A DNA stretch of 64,000 nt. Origin: Leclercia sp. S52. GTDB lineage: Bacteria; Pseudomonadota; Gammaproteobacteria; Enterobacterales; Enterobacteriaceae. Where the stretch lies: the NCBI RefSeq assembly GCF_039727615.1, contig NZ_CP152474.1, positions 1,488,001 to 1,552,000 on the forward strand, written 5' to 3'. Below are positions 7,523 through 16,636 of this stretch, piece by piece. Below the pieces are notes generated by a model. That model worked only from the letters and a program-made list of their open reading frames with translations, had not been told where the DNA came from and did no database searches. A program made the position numbers and the translations under genes. Numbering within the stretch: the first letter of the stretch is position 1; each line of letters starts with the position of its first letter.

Positions 7523-10285
7523 ATGCGCAACGAAATCCTGACCTTTCTCGCCAATCAGACCGATTTTTTCGACCCGGAAAACCTGAGCGAGGTCTTTACC
7601 GCCCGCTACCTCGCACAGCGGTTCGACCTCAAACGCAATACCGCCAGCCACTATCTGAACCAGCTGGTGGCTCAGGGGGAGCTGGTCAAAATCAACACCC
7701 GCCCGGTCTACTTCCTGCACAAAAAAGCCTTCAGCCAGCAGTTTTTCGGCCTGGCCGGGAACGAATACGACAGCATCGCCCAGCTGCTCAACGACGGCGA
7801 CAGCGGGCAGGAACCGCCGGATCACTTTTCGCTTCTCATCGGTCATGACGGCAGCCTGAAAAAGGCCATTGCCCAGCTGAAAACCGCGCTCTTCTATCCC
7901 GACGGCGGCCTGCCGCTGCTGATCACCGGCGACAGCGGCACCGGCAAAAGCTATATGGCGAACCTGATGCACGCCTTCGCCATCTCCCAGGGGCTGCTGG
8001 CGGACGATGCCCCTTTTGTCAGCTTCAACTGCGCCCAGTACGCCAGCAACCCGGAGCTGCTGGCGGCGAACCTGTTCGGCTATGTGAAAGGGGCCTTTAC
8101 CGGGGCGCAGACCGATAAGCAGGGGGCTTTTGAGGCCGCCGACGGCGGGATGCTGTTTCTCGACGAGGTGCATCGCCTGAACGCCGAGGGCCAGGAGAAA
8201 CTCTTTACCTGGCTTGACCGCAAGGAGATCTACCGGGTGGGGGAAACCGCCCAGGGTCGCCCCATCCGCACGCGGCTGGTCTTCGCCACCACCGAGGAGC
8301 TGCACAGCACCTTTTTAACCACCTTCCTGCGCCGCATTCCGATCCTGATTACGCTGCCCGACCTGCAAGCGCGATCCCGCCAGGAAAAAGAGGCGCTGAT
8401 CCTCCAGTTCTTCTGGCGGGAGGCGCAAAAGCTGAACGTGCGCCTGAACCTGACTCCCCGCCTGCGCCAGGTGCTGCATCACGCGCTCTATCGCGGCAAC
8501 GTCGGCGAGCTGAAAAACGTGGTCAGGTATGCGGTCGCCGCCGCCTGGGCCAGACAGCGCGGGCAGGAGGCGATTGGCGTCACCATCCAGGATCTGCCGG
8601 AGAAGGTGCTGGCCGCGATCCCACTGATGAGCGACGCCCCTGTCGCGGAAGAGCCGCTGACCATCGAGCCGGAGACCAACCTCCTGTGGCTGCTTCGCGC
8701 CCACGATCGCACCCAGGGGATGATCCACGACACCCAGTGTCAGGTGCTGGCCCTGTACGAAGAGGTGCTCAGCGGTCGCTCGGGCTGGGAGGAGGTTCAC
8801 CGGCGGATGGGGGAGGAGATCGAAACCCTGTTCGACAGGCTGGTGTTTCACCACCGGGAGACCACCGCCTCGCCGGTCTTACAGCTCACCACCCAGCAGG
8901 TGCGGGAGGAGTTTTACCGGCTGGAGCAGCAGTTCAACGTCCAGTTTAACGGCAATGGCATCTACGCCCTGAGCCACTATCTGGTGCATCGCGCCCGGAG
9001 CGCACTCTCTTCCCTGAGTGAGGAGCGGGTCCGGCTGCTGGATGACTTCCTGGCGCAAAAGTATCCGCTGCTGTACCGCTTTTGCCAGGCGATGATCGCC
9101 GCCCTGACGCAAAAGCTCGATATCGAGGCCCAGCGCATCGACGCCCTGCTGCTGGTGCTGTGGCTGCATAAAGCGGGAACGGTGAGCCAGTCCCAGGTGA
9201 CGCGGGCGGTGATCCTCGCCCACGGCTACGCCACCGCCAGCAGCATTGCCAACGTGGCGAACCGCCTGCTGAAACATACGGTGTTTGAATCTTTTGATAT
9301 GCCGCTGGACGTCACCCCGGAGGCGATTGCCCAGCAGGTGATGCACTACATCGAAAGCAACGCCCTGGCGTCCGGGCTGATGATCCTGGTGGATATGGGC
9401 TCGCTGAACGCCATCCACAGCCACTTCCAGCGCCGGGTCTCCACCCCGGTGGCGATTGTGAATAATGTCTCCACCAGCATGGCGCTGTACGTCGGGGAGC
9501 GGATCCTGCAGGGGCATCACATCGAGGAGATTGCCAGCGACATTGCCGGCGATTTGCCGGTGGAGCACCAGCTCTTCTGGCCGCAGGCCAGCAAGCCCCG
9601 GGTCATTCTCACCACCTGCATCACCGGGATCGGCGCGGCGGCCAATCTCTGTCAGCTGCTGAAGGCCAGCATCCCGGAGGCGCTGGGGATTGAGATTATC
9701 GCCTGCGATTACGAGATGCTCAGCGACGCGCAGGAGCGGGCGGTGGCCTTTAACCGCTACGACATGCTGGCGATTGTCGGCACCTTCGACCCACAGGTGC
9801 CGGATGTGCCGTGGATCTCGCTGGATTCACTGATTGCCGGGGAGGGGACGCGGCCGCTGATGCGCATCTTTGGCGATATCGCCACGGTGGAGCAGGTGGC
9901 GGAGATCAACAATCTGCTGCTGAAGAATTTCTCCCTGCGGCGGGTGATTGAGTCGGTGACCATTCTCGATACCACCAAAGTGATCAACCAGGTGGAGCAG
10001 TTTGTCTTCCGCTATGAGCATCTGGCGGGCTGTCAGGTGCCGAACGAACGTAAGGTGGCGCTCTATGTCCACATCAGCTGTCTGATTGAGCGGCTGATCC
10101 GCAACGCCTCGCCCACCACCTACGCCGGGCGACAGTGTCCTGAAAGCGAGCTGGCGCTGCTGCGCCAGGCCTTTAGTGTCATTGAGAGCAGCTATAGTGT
10201 CAAAATCCCGGTTGTCGAGCTCTGCTACATCCACAATATTCTGACCCTCGAAACGGAATTTATTCAGTCAGATCAAGAGTTTTAA
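7523..10285 (+). CDS. gfrR: LevR-type sigma-54-dependent transcriptional activator (GfrR-like)
   Basis: A 920-residue PTS-controlled activator that would open the sigma-54 promoter of the following operon. Domains in order: N-terminal winged helix (about 1-65); AAA+ sigma-54 interaction domain with Walker A GDSGTGKS (136-143), the sigma-54 contact loop GAFTGA (190-195) and Walker B LFLDEVH (211-217); a first PTS regulation domain; an EIIA-Man-like module (LVDMGSLNAIHSHF) ; an EIIB-like segment (VILTTCITGIGAA); and a second PTS regulation domain at the C-terminus. The start MRNEILTFL is chosen because the helix-turn-helix begins there. It is 95 bases from gfrA on the same strand. The name follows the operon content; DgaR/LevR relatives have the same architecture. 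Confidence 0.82.
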   Translation: MRNEILTFLANQTDFFDPENLSEVFTARYLAQRFDLKRNTASHYLNQLVAQGELVKINTRPVYFLHKKAFSQQFFGLAGNEYDSIAQLLNDGDSGQEPPDHFSLLIGHDGSLKKAIAQLKTALFYPDGGLPLLITGDSGTGKSYMANLMHAFAISQGLLADDAPFVSFNCAQYASNPELLAANLFGYVKGAFTGAQTDKQGAFEAADGGMLFLDEVHRLNAEGQEKLFTWLDRKEIYRVGETAQGRPIRTRLVFATTEELHSTFLTTFLRRIPILITLPDLQARSRQEKEALILQFFWREAQKLNVRLNLTPRLRQVLHHALYRGNVGELKNVVRYAVAAAWARQRGQEAIGVTIQDLPEKVLAAIPLMSDAPVAEEPLTIEPETNLLWLLRAHDRTQGMIHDTQCQVLALYEEVLSGRSGWEEVHRRMGEEIETLFDRLVFHHRETTASPVLQLTTQQVREEFYRLEQQFNVQFNGNGIYALSHYLVHRARSALSSLSEERVRLLDDFLAQKYPLLYRFCQAMIAALTQKLDIEAQRIDALLLVLWLHKAGTVSQSQVTRAVILAHGYATASSIANVANRLLKHTVFESFDMPLDVTPEAIAQQVMHYIESNALASGLMILVDMGSLNAIHSHFQRRVSTPVAIVNNVSTSMALYVGERILQGHHIEEIASDIAGDLPVEHQLFWPQASKPRVILTTCITGIGAAANLCQLLKASIPEALGIEIIACDYEMLSDAQERAVAFNRYDMLAIVGTFDPQVPDVPWISLDSLIAGEGTRPLMRIFGDIATVEQVAEINNLLLKNFSLRRVIESVTILDTTKVINQVEQFVFRYEHLAGCQVPNERKVALYVHISCLIERLIRNASPTTYAGRQCPESELALLRQAFSVIESSYSVKIPVVELCYIHNILTLETEFIQSDQEF

Positions 10286-10306
10286 TCCCTCCCTCTCTCC
10301 TCCTCG

Positions 10307-10336
10307 CCCACGCGCCACTTTTTCCTGGCACGTGGG
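10307..10336. promoter_or_regulatory. Inverted repeat overlapping the gfrA sigma-54 promoter
   Basis: CCCACGCGCCA (10307-10317) and TGGCACGTGGG (10326-10336) are inverted with one mismatch and an 8-base loop CTTTTTCC. The right arm contains the -24 element. It could be an activator/repressor site or a 3' hairpin of the gfrR message. Confidence 0.4.
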
Positions 10337-10341
10337 TTGCA
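10326..10341 (+). promoter_or_regulatory. Sigma-54 (-24/-12) promoter of the gfr operon
   Basis: TGGCACG-TGGG-TTGCA is a perfect match to the RpoN consensus TGGCACG-N4-TTGCW, with the GG and GC dinucleotides correctly spaced. It lies 40 bases upstream of gfrA and directly after a sigma-54 activator gene. Confidence 0.93.
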
Positions 10342-10380
10342 ATCTCTGTCTGGTAAGTGGAATAAGCATTCGAGGACAGG

Positions 10381-10803
10381 ATGAAACGACATTACATATT
10401 TGCCAGTCACGGCACCTTAGCGCGCGGGGTACTCGACTCGGTCGAGCTGATCCTCGGCAAGCAGCAGGACATCTACACCCTCTGCGCCTATGTCGACGAG
10501 CACCAGGACGTCACCGGGCAGGTGGACGAGCTGCTCGCCAGGCTACCAGAACAAGATGAGGTGATTGCGATCACCGATATTTTTGCCGGCAGCGTCAATA
10601 ACGAATTTATCCGCTATCTGCATCAGCCGAATTTTCATCTGATCGCCGGGCTTAATTTGCCGCTGGTCATCGGCCTGCTTATTTCCGCGGATGAACAGGA
10701 TACCGAAAAATTAATCCATGACGCGTTATTAAGCGCCCGGGAAAGTATTCAGTATTGCAACCACACCATTGCCAGTGCGGTACAGGCAGATAAAGACTTC
10801 TGA
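10381..10803 (+). CDS. gfrA: PTS mannose-family EIIA component (GfrA-like)
   Basis: A 140-residue EIIA-Man-type phosphocarrier that takes phosphate from HPr and passes it to EIIB. The phosphorylated histidine is His10 in the N-terminal IFASHGTLARG. The conserved DIFAGSVNNEF and the LIAGLNLPLVIGLL segment follow. It opens a six-gene operon (EIIA-EIIB-EIIC-EIID-SIS-SIS) under the sigma-54 promoter. The gene set and order match the Salmonella gfrABCDEF operon for fructoselysine and glucoselysine uptake; a generic mannose-family PTS for another amine-sugar is the alternative. Confidence 0.85.
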   Translation: MKRHYIFASHGTLARGVLDSVELILGKQQDIYTLCAYVDEHQDVTGQVDELLARLPEQDEVIAITDIFAGSVNNEFIRYLHQPNFHLIAGLNLPLVIGLLISADEQDTEKLIHDALLSARESIQYCNHTIASAVQADKDF

Positions 10804-10819
10804 ACAGGGGGGAATAATA

Positions 10820-11290
10820 ATGATTACGTTACTGCGTGTTGACCACCGCTTATTACACGGCCAGGTGGCTTTTTCCTGGACGCAATATGTCGGGGCGGAC
10901 TGCATCTTAATTGCCAACGACAGCGTGCCCAACGATGAACTGCGTAAAACCACCATCAAGCTGGCCAAGCCGCCGTCGGTCAAGCTGGTGATTAAAAATA
11001 TCAACGACTCAATCGAGGCCATCAAAAGCGGCGTCACTGATAAATACAACCTGTTTATCGTAGTGGAGTCGGTGGAGGATGCCTGGCGGTTAGCCTCGGC
11101 GGTGGACGGAATTAAGAGCATCAACCTTGGCGGTATTAAAGCGAAAGAGGGGGCGCGAAATATTTCGAAGGCCATCAATTTGCTGCCGGACGAAATAGAA
11201 AAACTCACTCAGCTGGTCGGCAGCGGCGTTGAAGTCGAAATACGTCAGGTGCCTAACGATCGCAAACAGTTATTAGCGGAATCGCTGTAA
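10820..11290 (+). CDS. gfrB: PTS mannose-family EIIB component (GfrB-like)
   Basis: A 156-residue cytoplasmic EIIB that phosphorylates the sugar during transport. It starts MITLLRVDHRLLHGQV, where the second histidine (His14) is the phosphorylation site of the family. Later hallmarks are IANDSV (about residue 31) and INLGGIKAKEG. The start at 10820 follows a G6-A2 Shine-Dalgarno; an upstream frame extending to 10769 would overlap gfrA. The spacing to gfrA is 16 bases and to gfrC 16 bases. Confidence 0.87.
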   Translation: MITLLRVDHRLLHGQVAFSWTQYVGADCILIANDSVPNDELRKTTIKLAKPPSVKLVIKNINDSIEAIKSGVTDKYNLFIVVESVEDAWRLASAVDGIKSINLGGIKAKEGARNISKAINLLPDEIEKLTQLVGSGVEVEIRQVPNDRKQLLAESL

Positions 11291-11306
11291 TTCCTGAGGA
11301 CTCACT

Positions 11307-12083
11307 ATGGTAGAGGCACTTTTACTCGGGCTGGTGGCGTTTATCGCCCAGTCGGAATATGCCCTGGGCACCTCGCTGCTCTCCCGGCCGATTGTCACAG
11401 GCTTATTAACCGGGCTGGTGTTAGGCGATGTGCAGACGGGCGTGATTATGGGGGCGACGCTGGAGCTGGCGTTTATCGGCTCGTTTTCGGTGGGGGCGTC
11501 GATCCCGCCGGATGTGGTTACCGGCGGGGTGCTGGGGGTGGCGTTTGCCATCACCTCCGGGGCGGGCACGGAAACGGCGCTGCTTCTCGGCCTGCCGATC
11601 GCCACCCTGACCCTGGTGCTGAAGAACGTCTATCTCGGCATGTTTATCCCGATGCTGAGCCAGAAGGCCGACGGCTACGCCGAACAGGCGGACACCCGCG
11701 GTATCGAGCGAATGCATCTTATCGCCGGGTTTGGTCTGTCGCTGATGCTGGCGGCGGTGGTCACCGTCTCCTTCCTGGTGGGCAGCAGCGCGGTGAAATC
11801 CTTACTGGATGCCATTCCGGAGTTTATTAAGCACGGGCTCAGCGTGGCGACGGGGATCATTCCGGCGCTGGGCTTTGCGATGCTCGCCCGCTTGCTGATC
11901 AACAAAAAAGTGGCGCCCTTTTTCTTCCTCGGCTTTGCCCTGATGGCGTACCTGAAAATACCCGTCACCGGTATCGCCATTCTCGGTGCCATTGTGGCGG
12001 TGGTGATGGTCAACACGACTGCACGTAACGCCCCTCGTCCAACGACCGATCAAGGAGTCAGTGATGACGACGAAGATTTCTGA
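11307..12083 (+). CDS. gfrC: PTS mannose-family EIIC permease (GfrC-like)
   Basis: A 258-residue integral membrane protein, the sugar-conducting EIIC subunit. It has about seven hydrophobic segments and the signatures GLVLGDVQTGVIMGATLELAF and SVGASIPPDVVTGGVLG. The acidic tail (SDDDEDF) overlaps the start of gfrD by 20 bases, indicating translational coupling between the two membrane partners. Length is usual for the family. Confidence 0.87.
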   Translation: MVEALLLGLVAFIAQSEYALGTSLLSRPIVTGLLTGLVLGDVQTGVIMGATLELAFIGSFSVGASIPPDVVTGGVLGVAFAITSGAGTETALLLGLPIATLTLVLKNVYLGMFIPMLSQKADGYAEQADTRGIERMHLIAGFGLSLMLAAVVTVSFLVGSSAVKSLLDAIPEFIKHGLSVATGIIPALGFAMLARLLINKKVAPFFFLGFALMAYLKIPVTGIAILGAIVAVVMVNTTARNAPRPTTDQGVSDDDEDF

Positions 12084-12909
12084 AGAGACCCTGCCTCAGG
12101 TGCAGGATGAGAATGCCATCAACGCACGCGATCTGCGCCGGGTGTTCTGGCGGTCGTTCCAGATGGAGTTTTCCTGGAACTATGAGCGGCAGATGAACCT
12201 CGCTTTTGTCTACGCCCTGATCCCGGTGCTGAAAAAGCTCTACCCGCAAAAGGCAGAGCTGGCCGCGGCGTTAAAACGCCACCTGGTGTTCTTTAATACC
12301 ACGCCGCATATCGTCACCCTGCTGCTGGGCATCACCACCGCGATGGAGGAGAAGAACAGCCAGCAGCAGGAGATGGACGGCACGGCGATCGACAACGTCA
12401 AGGCGTCCCTGATGGGGCCGCTGGCCGGGCTGGGGGACTCCTTCTTCTGGGGCACGCTGCGCCTGATCGCCACCGGGATCGGCACCAGCCTGGCGCTGCA
12501 GGGCAACATCCTGGGGCCGATCCTGTTCCTGCTGGTGTTTAACGTGCCGCATATTCTGGTGCGCTGGCTCTTTACCCGCTGGGGCTATGTGCTCGGCACC
12601 GGGGTGCTCCATCGGGTTCAGAAGAGCGGAATGATGGAGAGCCTCACCTACGGGGCGTCGATTATCGGGCTGATGGTGGTGGGGGCGATGGCCGCCTCGA
12701 TGATCAACATCACTATCCCCATCTCCTTCGGCGCGGGGGAGGCGAAAACCGGCGTTCAGGACATCATCAACAACATCATGCCCTGCCTGCTGCCGCTCAT
12801 CAGCTTCGGGATCGTCTACTGGCTGCTGGGGCGCAAGGTTAAACCGCTCACCATCATTGGGGGCATGGCGCTGGTGGGGATTCTGGGTTCGTGGATTGGC
12901 CTGTTTTAA
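12064..12909 (+). CDS. gfrD: PTS mannose-family EIID component (GfrD-like)
   Basis: A 281-residue EIID partner of the EIIC permease. Its soluble N-terminal half has ARDLRRVFWRSFQMEFSWNYERQ and FFNTTPHIVTLLLGITTAMEE, followed by the diagnostic SLMGPLAGLGDSFFWGTLRLI. The C-terminus is a membrane helix (LTIIGGMALVGILGSWIGLF). ATG 12064 is preferred over GTG 12061 because AAGGAG at 12052-12057 is then 6 bases away. The gene overlaps the end of gfrC. Confidence 0.87.
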   Translation: MTTKISEETLPQVQDENAINARDLRRVFWRSFQMEFSWNYERQMNLAFVYALIPVLKKLYPQKAELAAALKRHLVFFNTTPHIVTLLLGITTAMEEKNSQQQEMDGTAIDNVKASLMGPLAGLGDSFFWGTLRLIATGIGTSLALQGNILGPILFLLVFNVPHILVRWLFTRWGYVLGTGVLHRVQKSGMMESLTYGASIIGLMVVGAMAASMINITIPISFGAGEAKTGVQDIINNIMPCLLPLISFGIVYWLLGRKVKPLTIIGGMALVGILGSWIGLF

Positions 12910-12921
12910 GCGGAGATAACG

Positions 12922-13983
12922 ATGCAACCGACAATGATGACCTATATCGAAGAGCAGCCCGCGGCGCTGGGGGCGATCCTCAACGCGTACCCGCAGCATC
13001 TGGCGTCCGTGGAGGCCTTTGCCCGCCAGCATCCGGTGCGCCGCCTGCTGGTGCTGGCGACCGGCTCGTCGCTGAATGCGGCGATGTGCGCGCGCTACTT
13101 CTTTGAACACCGTTTTGGCCTGCTGGTAGAGATCAAAGAGCCGTACAACTTTGTCCACTATGAAGCCATCGACCCGCACACCGACATGGTGCTGGTCGTT
13201 TCCCAGAGCGGGAAAAGCGCCTCGACGCTGGCGGCGATGGAGAAAGTGCAGGCCGCCGGCCTGCCGGTGTTTGCCCTGACCTCAGATCCGGACAGCCCGA
13301 TAGGCCGCCGCTCCGACCATGTGCTGGATATCCATACCGGGATCGAGAAGGTGGGCTTCGTGACCCGCGGCTTTAGCGCCACGGTGCTGAACCTGCTGCT
13401 GGTCGCGCTGACTATCGCCCGGGCGCAGCAGCAGCTCGATGAGCGGGAGACGGACGACTATCTGGCGGCGCTGCACCAGCTTGCGGCGGCGATCCCCGAC
13501 ACCCTCGCCCGCACGGAGGCGTTTTTCGAGCGGCATGTTCAGACCCTGCAGGCTGGGACGCGTTTCGTCGCTATCGGCGAGGGGGCCCTGACCGGGGTGG
13601 CGAAAGAGTTTGAGACCAAGTTCACCGAAACGGTGCGGGTGCCGTCCGGCGGGTTTGAGCTGGAGGCGTACATGCACGGCCCCTATCTGGAGGCCAACCC
13701 TGAGCATGTGATGTTCTTTATTGAGGATGCGCCGAACCCACGCCTGCGGGCGCTCCGGGACTATATGGCCCCGGCGGTGAAGCGGGCGTTTCTGATCACC
13801 CTGACGGGCGAGGAGGGGCCGGATACCCTGGCGCTGAACTGCCGCCTGCCGCATCTGCTCTCGCCGCTGCTGCTGATTGTCCCCTTCCAGATACTGGCCT
13901 GGCGTACCGCCTGCGCCAAAGGCATCGATCTCTCGGTGCGTATTTTCGACGACTTCGATCGGGTTTTAAAAAGTAAAATCTAA
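12922..13983 (+). CDS. gfrE: SIS-domain sugar-phosphate deglycase (GfrE-like)
   Basis: A 353-residue protein with two sugar isomerase (SIS) domains, as in GlmS, AgaS and FrlB. The first SIS motif is LLVLATGSSLNAAM (about residues 44-57) and VLVVSQSGKSAST (about residues 92-104) binds the sugar phosphate; GFVTRGFSATVLNLLL and SGGFELEAYMHGPYLE follow. In the gfr operon the first SIS gene encodes glucoselysine-6-phosphate deglycase, releasing lysine and glucose 6-phosphate. The assignment rests on gene order; enzyme specificity cannot be read from the sequence alone. It starts 12 bases after gfrD. Confidence 0.78.
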   Translation: MQPTMMTYIEEQPAALGAILNAYPQHLASVEAFARQHPVRRLLVLATGSSLNAAMCARYFFEHRFGLLVEIKEPYNFVHYEAIDPHTDMVLVVSQSGKSASTLAAMEKVQAAGLPVFALTSDPDSPIGRRSDHVLDIHTGIEKVGFVTRGFSATVLNLLLVALTIARAQQQLDERETDDYLAALHQLAAAIPDTLARTEAFFERHVQTLQAGTRFVAIGEGALTGVAKEFETKFTETVRVPSGGFELEAYMHGPYLEANPEHVMFFIEDAPNPRLRALRDYMAPAVKRAFLITLTGEEGPDTLALNCRLPHLLSPLLLIVPFQILAWRTACAKGIDLSVRIFDDFDRVLKSKI

Positions 13984-13995
13984 AGGAGAATGACT

Positions 13996-15006
13996 ATGTT
14001 AGGTTTTAATCAGGACGAGTACCTGACCAGTGCTCGTGAGATTGTTGCTGCGCGCAAACAGGCGGAACAGGTTGCTGACGAGATTACTCAGCAGGGCTTC
14101 AGCACGTTATTTTTCGCCTCGGTAGGGGGCTCGTTAGCCCCGATGATGGCGATGAACGCCTTCGCCCGGGAAATAACCGAGATGCCGGTTTACCTTGAGC
14201 AGGCGGCGGAATTAATTCATGCCGGACATAAACGCTTAAATAAAGATTCCGTGGTGATTACCCTCTCGAAATCGGGTGATACTAAAGAGTCGGTGGCGAT
14301 TGCCGAATGGTGCAAGGCCCAGGGGATCCGCGTGGTGGCGATCACCAAAAACAGCGATTCCCCGCTGGCCAATGCCGCCACCTGGCATATTCCGATGCGC
14401 CACAAAAACGGCGTGGAATATGAATACATGCTGCTGTATTGGGTATTTTTCCGCCTGGTGCAGGGTAACGGGGAATTTGAACACTATGACCGCTTTGCCA
14501 GCCAGCTGGAGCTGTTACCTGAGAATCTCCTGAACGCCAAAAAACAATTTGATCCGCAGGCCGACGCCATCGCGCAAAAATACCACAGCGCCGACTATAT
14601 GATGTGGATTGGCGGGGCGGAGATGTGGGGCGAAGTTTACCTCTTCTCGATGTGTATTCTGGAGGAGATGCAGTGGAAGCGCACCAAATCGGTCTCCTCG
14701 GCGGAGTTCTTCCACGGCACGCTGGAGCTGCTGGAGAAAGACGTTCCGCTGTTCCTGGTGAAAGGTGAGGGCAAATGCCGGGCGCTGGACGACCGTGTTG
14801 AACGTTTCGCGGCGAAAATTACCGATAACCTGGTGGTGTTTGATCCGCGTGAGTATGCGCTAGCGGGGATTGATGATGAGTTCCGCTGGCTGCTGGCGCC
14901 GTGCGTGATCTCAACCTTGCTGGTGGACCGTCTGGCTGCCCATTTCGAGCACTACACCGGCCACAGTCTGGATATTCGCCGTTATTACCGGCAGTTCGAG
15001 TACTAA
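13996..15006 (+). CDS. gfrF: SIS-domain deglycase, FrlB/GfrF-like (fructoselysine-6-phosphate)
   Basis: A 336-residue two-SIS-domain enzyme resembling FrlB, which converts fructoselysine 6-phosphate to glucose 6-phosphate and lysine. The motifs LFFASVGGSLAPMM and VVITLSKSGDTKESVAIA are the sugar-phosphate sites; KSVSSAEFFHGTLELLE matches the FrlB region before the C-terminal half, and the protein ends RRYYRQFEY as FrlB ends RRYYGGLVEY. ATG 13996 is preferred to the ATG at 13990 because AGGAG (13984-13988) is then 7 bases away. It closes the operon; a REP pair follows. Confidence 0.82.
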   Translation: MLGFNQDEYLTSAREIVAARKQAEQVADEITQQGFSTLFFASVGGSLAPMMAMNAFAREITEMPVYLEQAAELIHAGHKRLNKDSVVITLSKSGDTKESVAIAEWCKAQGIRVVAITKNSDSPLANAATWHIPMRHKNGVEYEYMLLYWVFFRLVQGNGEFEHYDRFASQLELLPENLLNAKKQFDPQADAIAQKYHSADYMMWIGGAEMWGEVYLFSMCILEEMQWKRTKSVSSAEFFHGTLELLEKDVPLFLVKGEGKCRALDDRVERFAAKITDNLVVFDPREYALAGIDDEFRWLLAPCVISTLLVDRLAAHFEHYTGHSLDIRRYYRQFEY

Positions 15007-15013
15007 GATTAAC

Positions 15014-15080
15014 GCCCGGCGGCGCAAGCTTGCCGGGCCTACAAAACCGTAGGCCTGATAAGCGCAGCGCCATCAGGCGT
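15014..15080. repeat. REP pair between gfrF and rimO
   Basis: Two inverted REP-type units, GCCCGGCGGCGC...GCCGGGCCTAC (15014-15042) and GTAGGCCTGATAAGCGCAGC...CAGGCG (15049-15080), between convergent genes. They could fold into a long hairpin that protects both 3' ends. Confidence 0.8.
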
Positions 15081-15094
15081 TATGGCCGGGTCGA

Positions 15095-16420
15095 TTAAAC
15101 CCGGGTACCCCACAGGTCATATTCGTCGGCGTTTTCGACTTTAACGCGCACGATATCACCCGGTTTCACTTTGGTTTCGCCATTCAGGTACACCGCGCCG
15201 TCGATTTCCGGGGCATCGGCCATGCTGCGGCCAATCGCGCCTTCTTCGTCCACTTCGTCAACGATCACCAGAATTTCGCGGCCCACTTTTTCCTGCAGAC
15301 GTTCAGCAGAGATCTGCTGTTGCAGCTGCATGAAGCGGTTCCAGCGCTCTTCTTTCACCTCTTCCGGCACCTGATCGGCCAGTTCGTTGGCGGTCGCGCC
15401 ATCTACCGGGCTGTACTTGAAGCAGCCCACGCGATCCAGACGCGCTTCTTTCAGGAAGTCGAGCAGCATCTGGAAATCTTCTTCGGTTTCGCCCGGGAAG
15501 CCGACGATAAAGGTGGAGCGCAGGGTCAGATCCGGGCAGATCTCACGCCACTGCTTGATGCGCGCCAGCTGGCGGTCAACGGAACCAGGGCGTTTCATCA
15601 GCTTGAGAATACGCGGGCTGGCGTGCTGGAGCGGGATATCCAGGTATGGCAGGATTTTGCCTTCCGCCATCAGCGGGATCACGTCATCCACGTGCGGGTA
15701 CGGGTAGACGTAGTGCAGACGCGTCCAGATGCCCAGCTTAGCGAGCTGTTCGCACAGGCCGACCATGCTGGTTTTCACCGGCTCGCCGTTGTGGAAGCCG
15801 GAGCGGTGCTTGACGTCCACGCCGTAGGCGGAGGTGTCCTGGGAGATCACCAGCAGCTCTTTCACGCCGGCATCGGCCAGACGCTTGGCTTCGGCCAGCA
15901 CTTCGCCAATCGGACGGCTCACCAGATCGCCACGCATGGACGGGATAATGCAGAAGGTGCAGCGGTGGTTGCAGCCTTCGGAAATTTTCAGATACGCATA
16001 GTGACGCGGAGTCAGCTTCACGCCCTGTTCCGGCACCAGGCTCAGGAACGGGTTGTGCTTTGGTTTTGGCACATAGTGATGCACATGTTCCAGCACCTGC
16101 TCGTAGCTGTGTGGGCCGGTGATTTCCAGCACCTTAGGGTGGACTTCGCGGATTTGATCGACTTTGGCGCCCAGACAACCGGTGACAATCACCTTGCCGT
16201 TTTCAGTGAGTGCTTCACCGATGGCTTCCAGAGACTCCTGCACGGCGCTGTCGATAAAGCCGCAGGTGTTAACGATCACCATGTCGGCGTTGTCGTAGCT
16301 TGGCACGACGTCATAGCCTTCGGTGCGAAGTTCGGTCAGGATGCGTTCGGAATCCACCAGGTTTTTCGGACAGCCCAGCGAGACGAAGCCGATTTTCGGC
16401 TGGTGCGTAACATTGCTCAT
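15095..16420 (-). CDS. rimO: Ribosomal protein uS12 methylthiotransferase RimO
   Basis: A 441-residue radical-SAM enzyme that adds a methylthio group to Asp89 (E. coli numbering) of ribosomal protein S12. It has the N-terminal UPF0004 domain with cluster cysteines (SLGCPKN, NTCGFI, TGCLGA), the radical-SAM motif [20 protein letters not shown] (about residues 150-169) and a C-terminal TRAM domain. Length equals E. coli RimO (441). It is the first conserved E. coli-order gene to the right of the gfr insertion. Confidence 0.97.
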   Translation of the reverse strand: MSNVTHQPKIGFVSLGCPKNLVDSERILTELRTEGYDVVPSYDNADMVIVNTCGFIDSAVQESLEAIGEALTENGKVIVTGCLGAKVDQIREVHPKVLEITGPHSYEQVLEHVHHYVPKPKHNPFLSLVPEQGVKLTPRHYAYLKISEGCNHRCTFCIIPSMRGDLVSRPIGEVLAEAKRLADAGVKELLVISQDTSAYGVDVKHRSGFHNGEPVKTSMVGLCEQLAKLGIWTRLHYVYPYPHVDDVIPLMAEGKILPYLDIPLQHASPRILKLMKRPGSVDRQLARIKQWREICPDLTLRSTFIVGFPGETEEDFQMLLDFLKEARLDRVGCFKYSPVDGATANELADQVPEEVKEERWNRFMQLQQQISAERLQEKVGREILVIVDEVDEEGAIGRSMADAPEIDGAVYLNGETKVKPGDIVRVKVENADEYDLWGTRV

Positions 16421-16636
16421 AGATTAAAAAGTAGTCAGTTATGGAGTTATCAGGGCAGGGATTGTACAGATTTCCGCGCAGGATTTATAGGGGAGATGTT
16501 TCCTCACATTCCGGCAATCATTTTCTGATCTGTATTTGTATTATAAAACCAAAAAGTTTTGCTTAAAGTTCTTTTAAAATACGCCGATAACTAATGAATT
16601 CAATGATGTACTTTACTCTTTCATCCAGGGATAACT

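Noticed and set aside
15320..16528. 402-codon antisense frame over rimO
   Set aside because: Shadow of a conserved gene with an unambiguous radical-SAM motif on the other strand.
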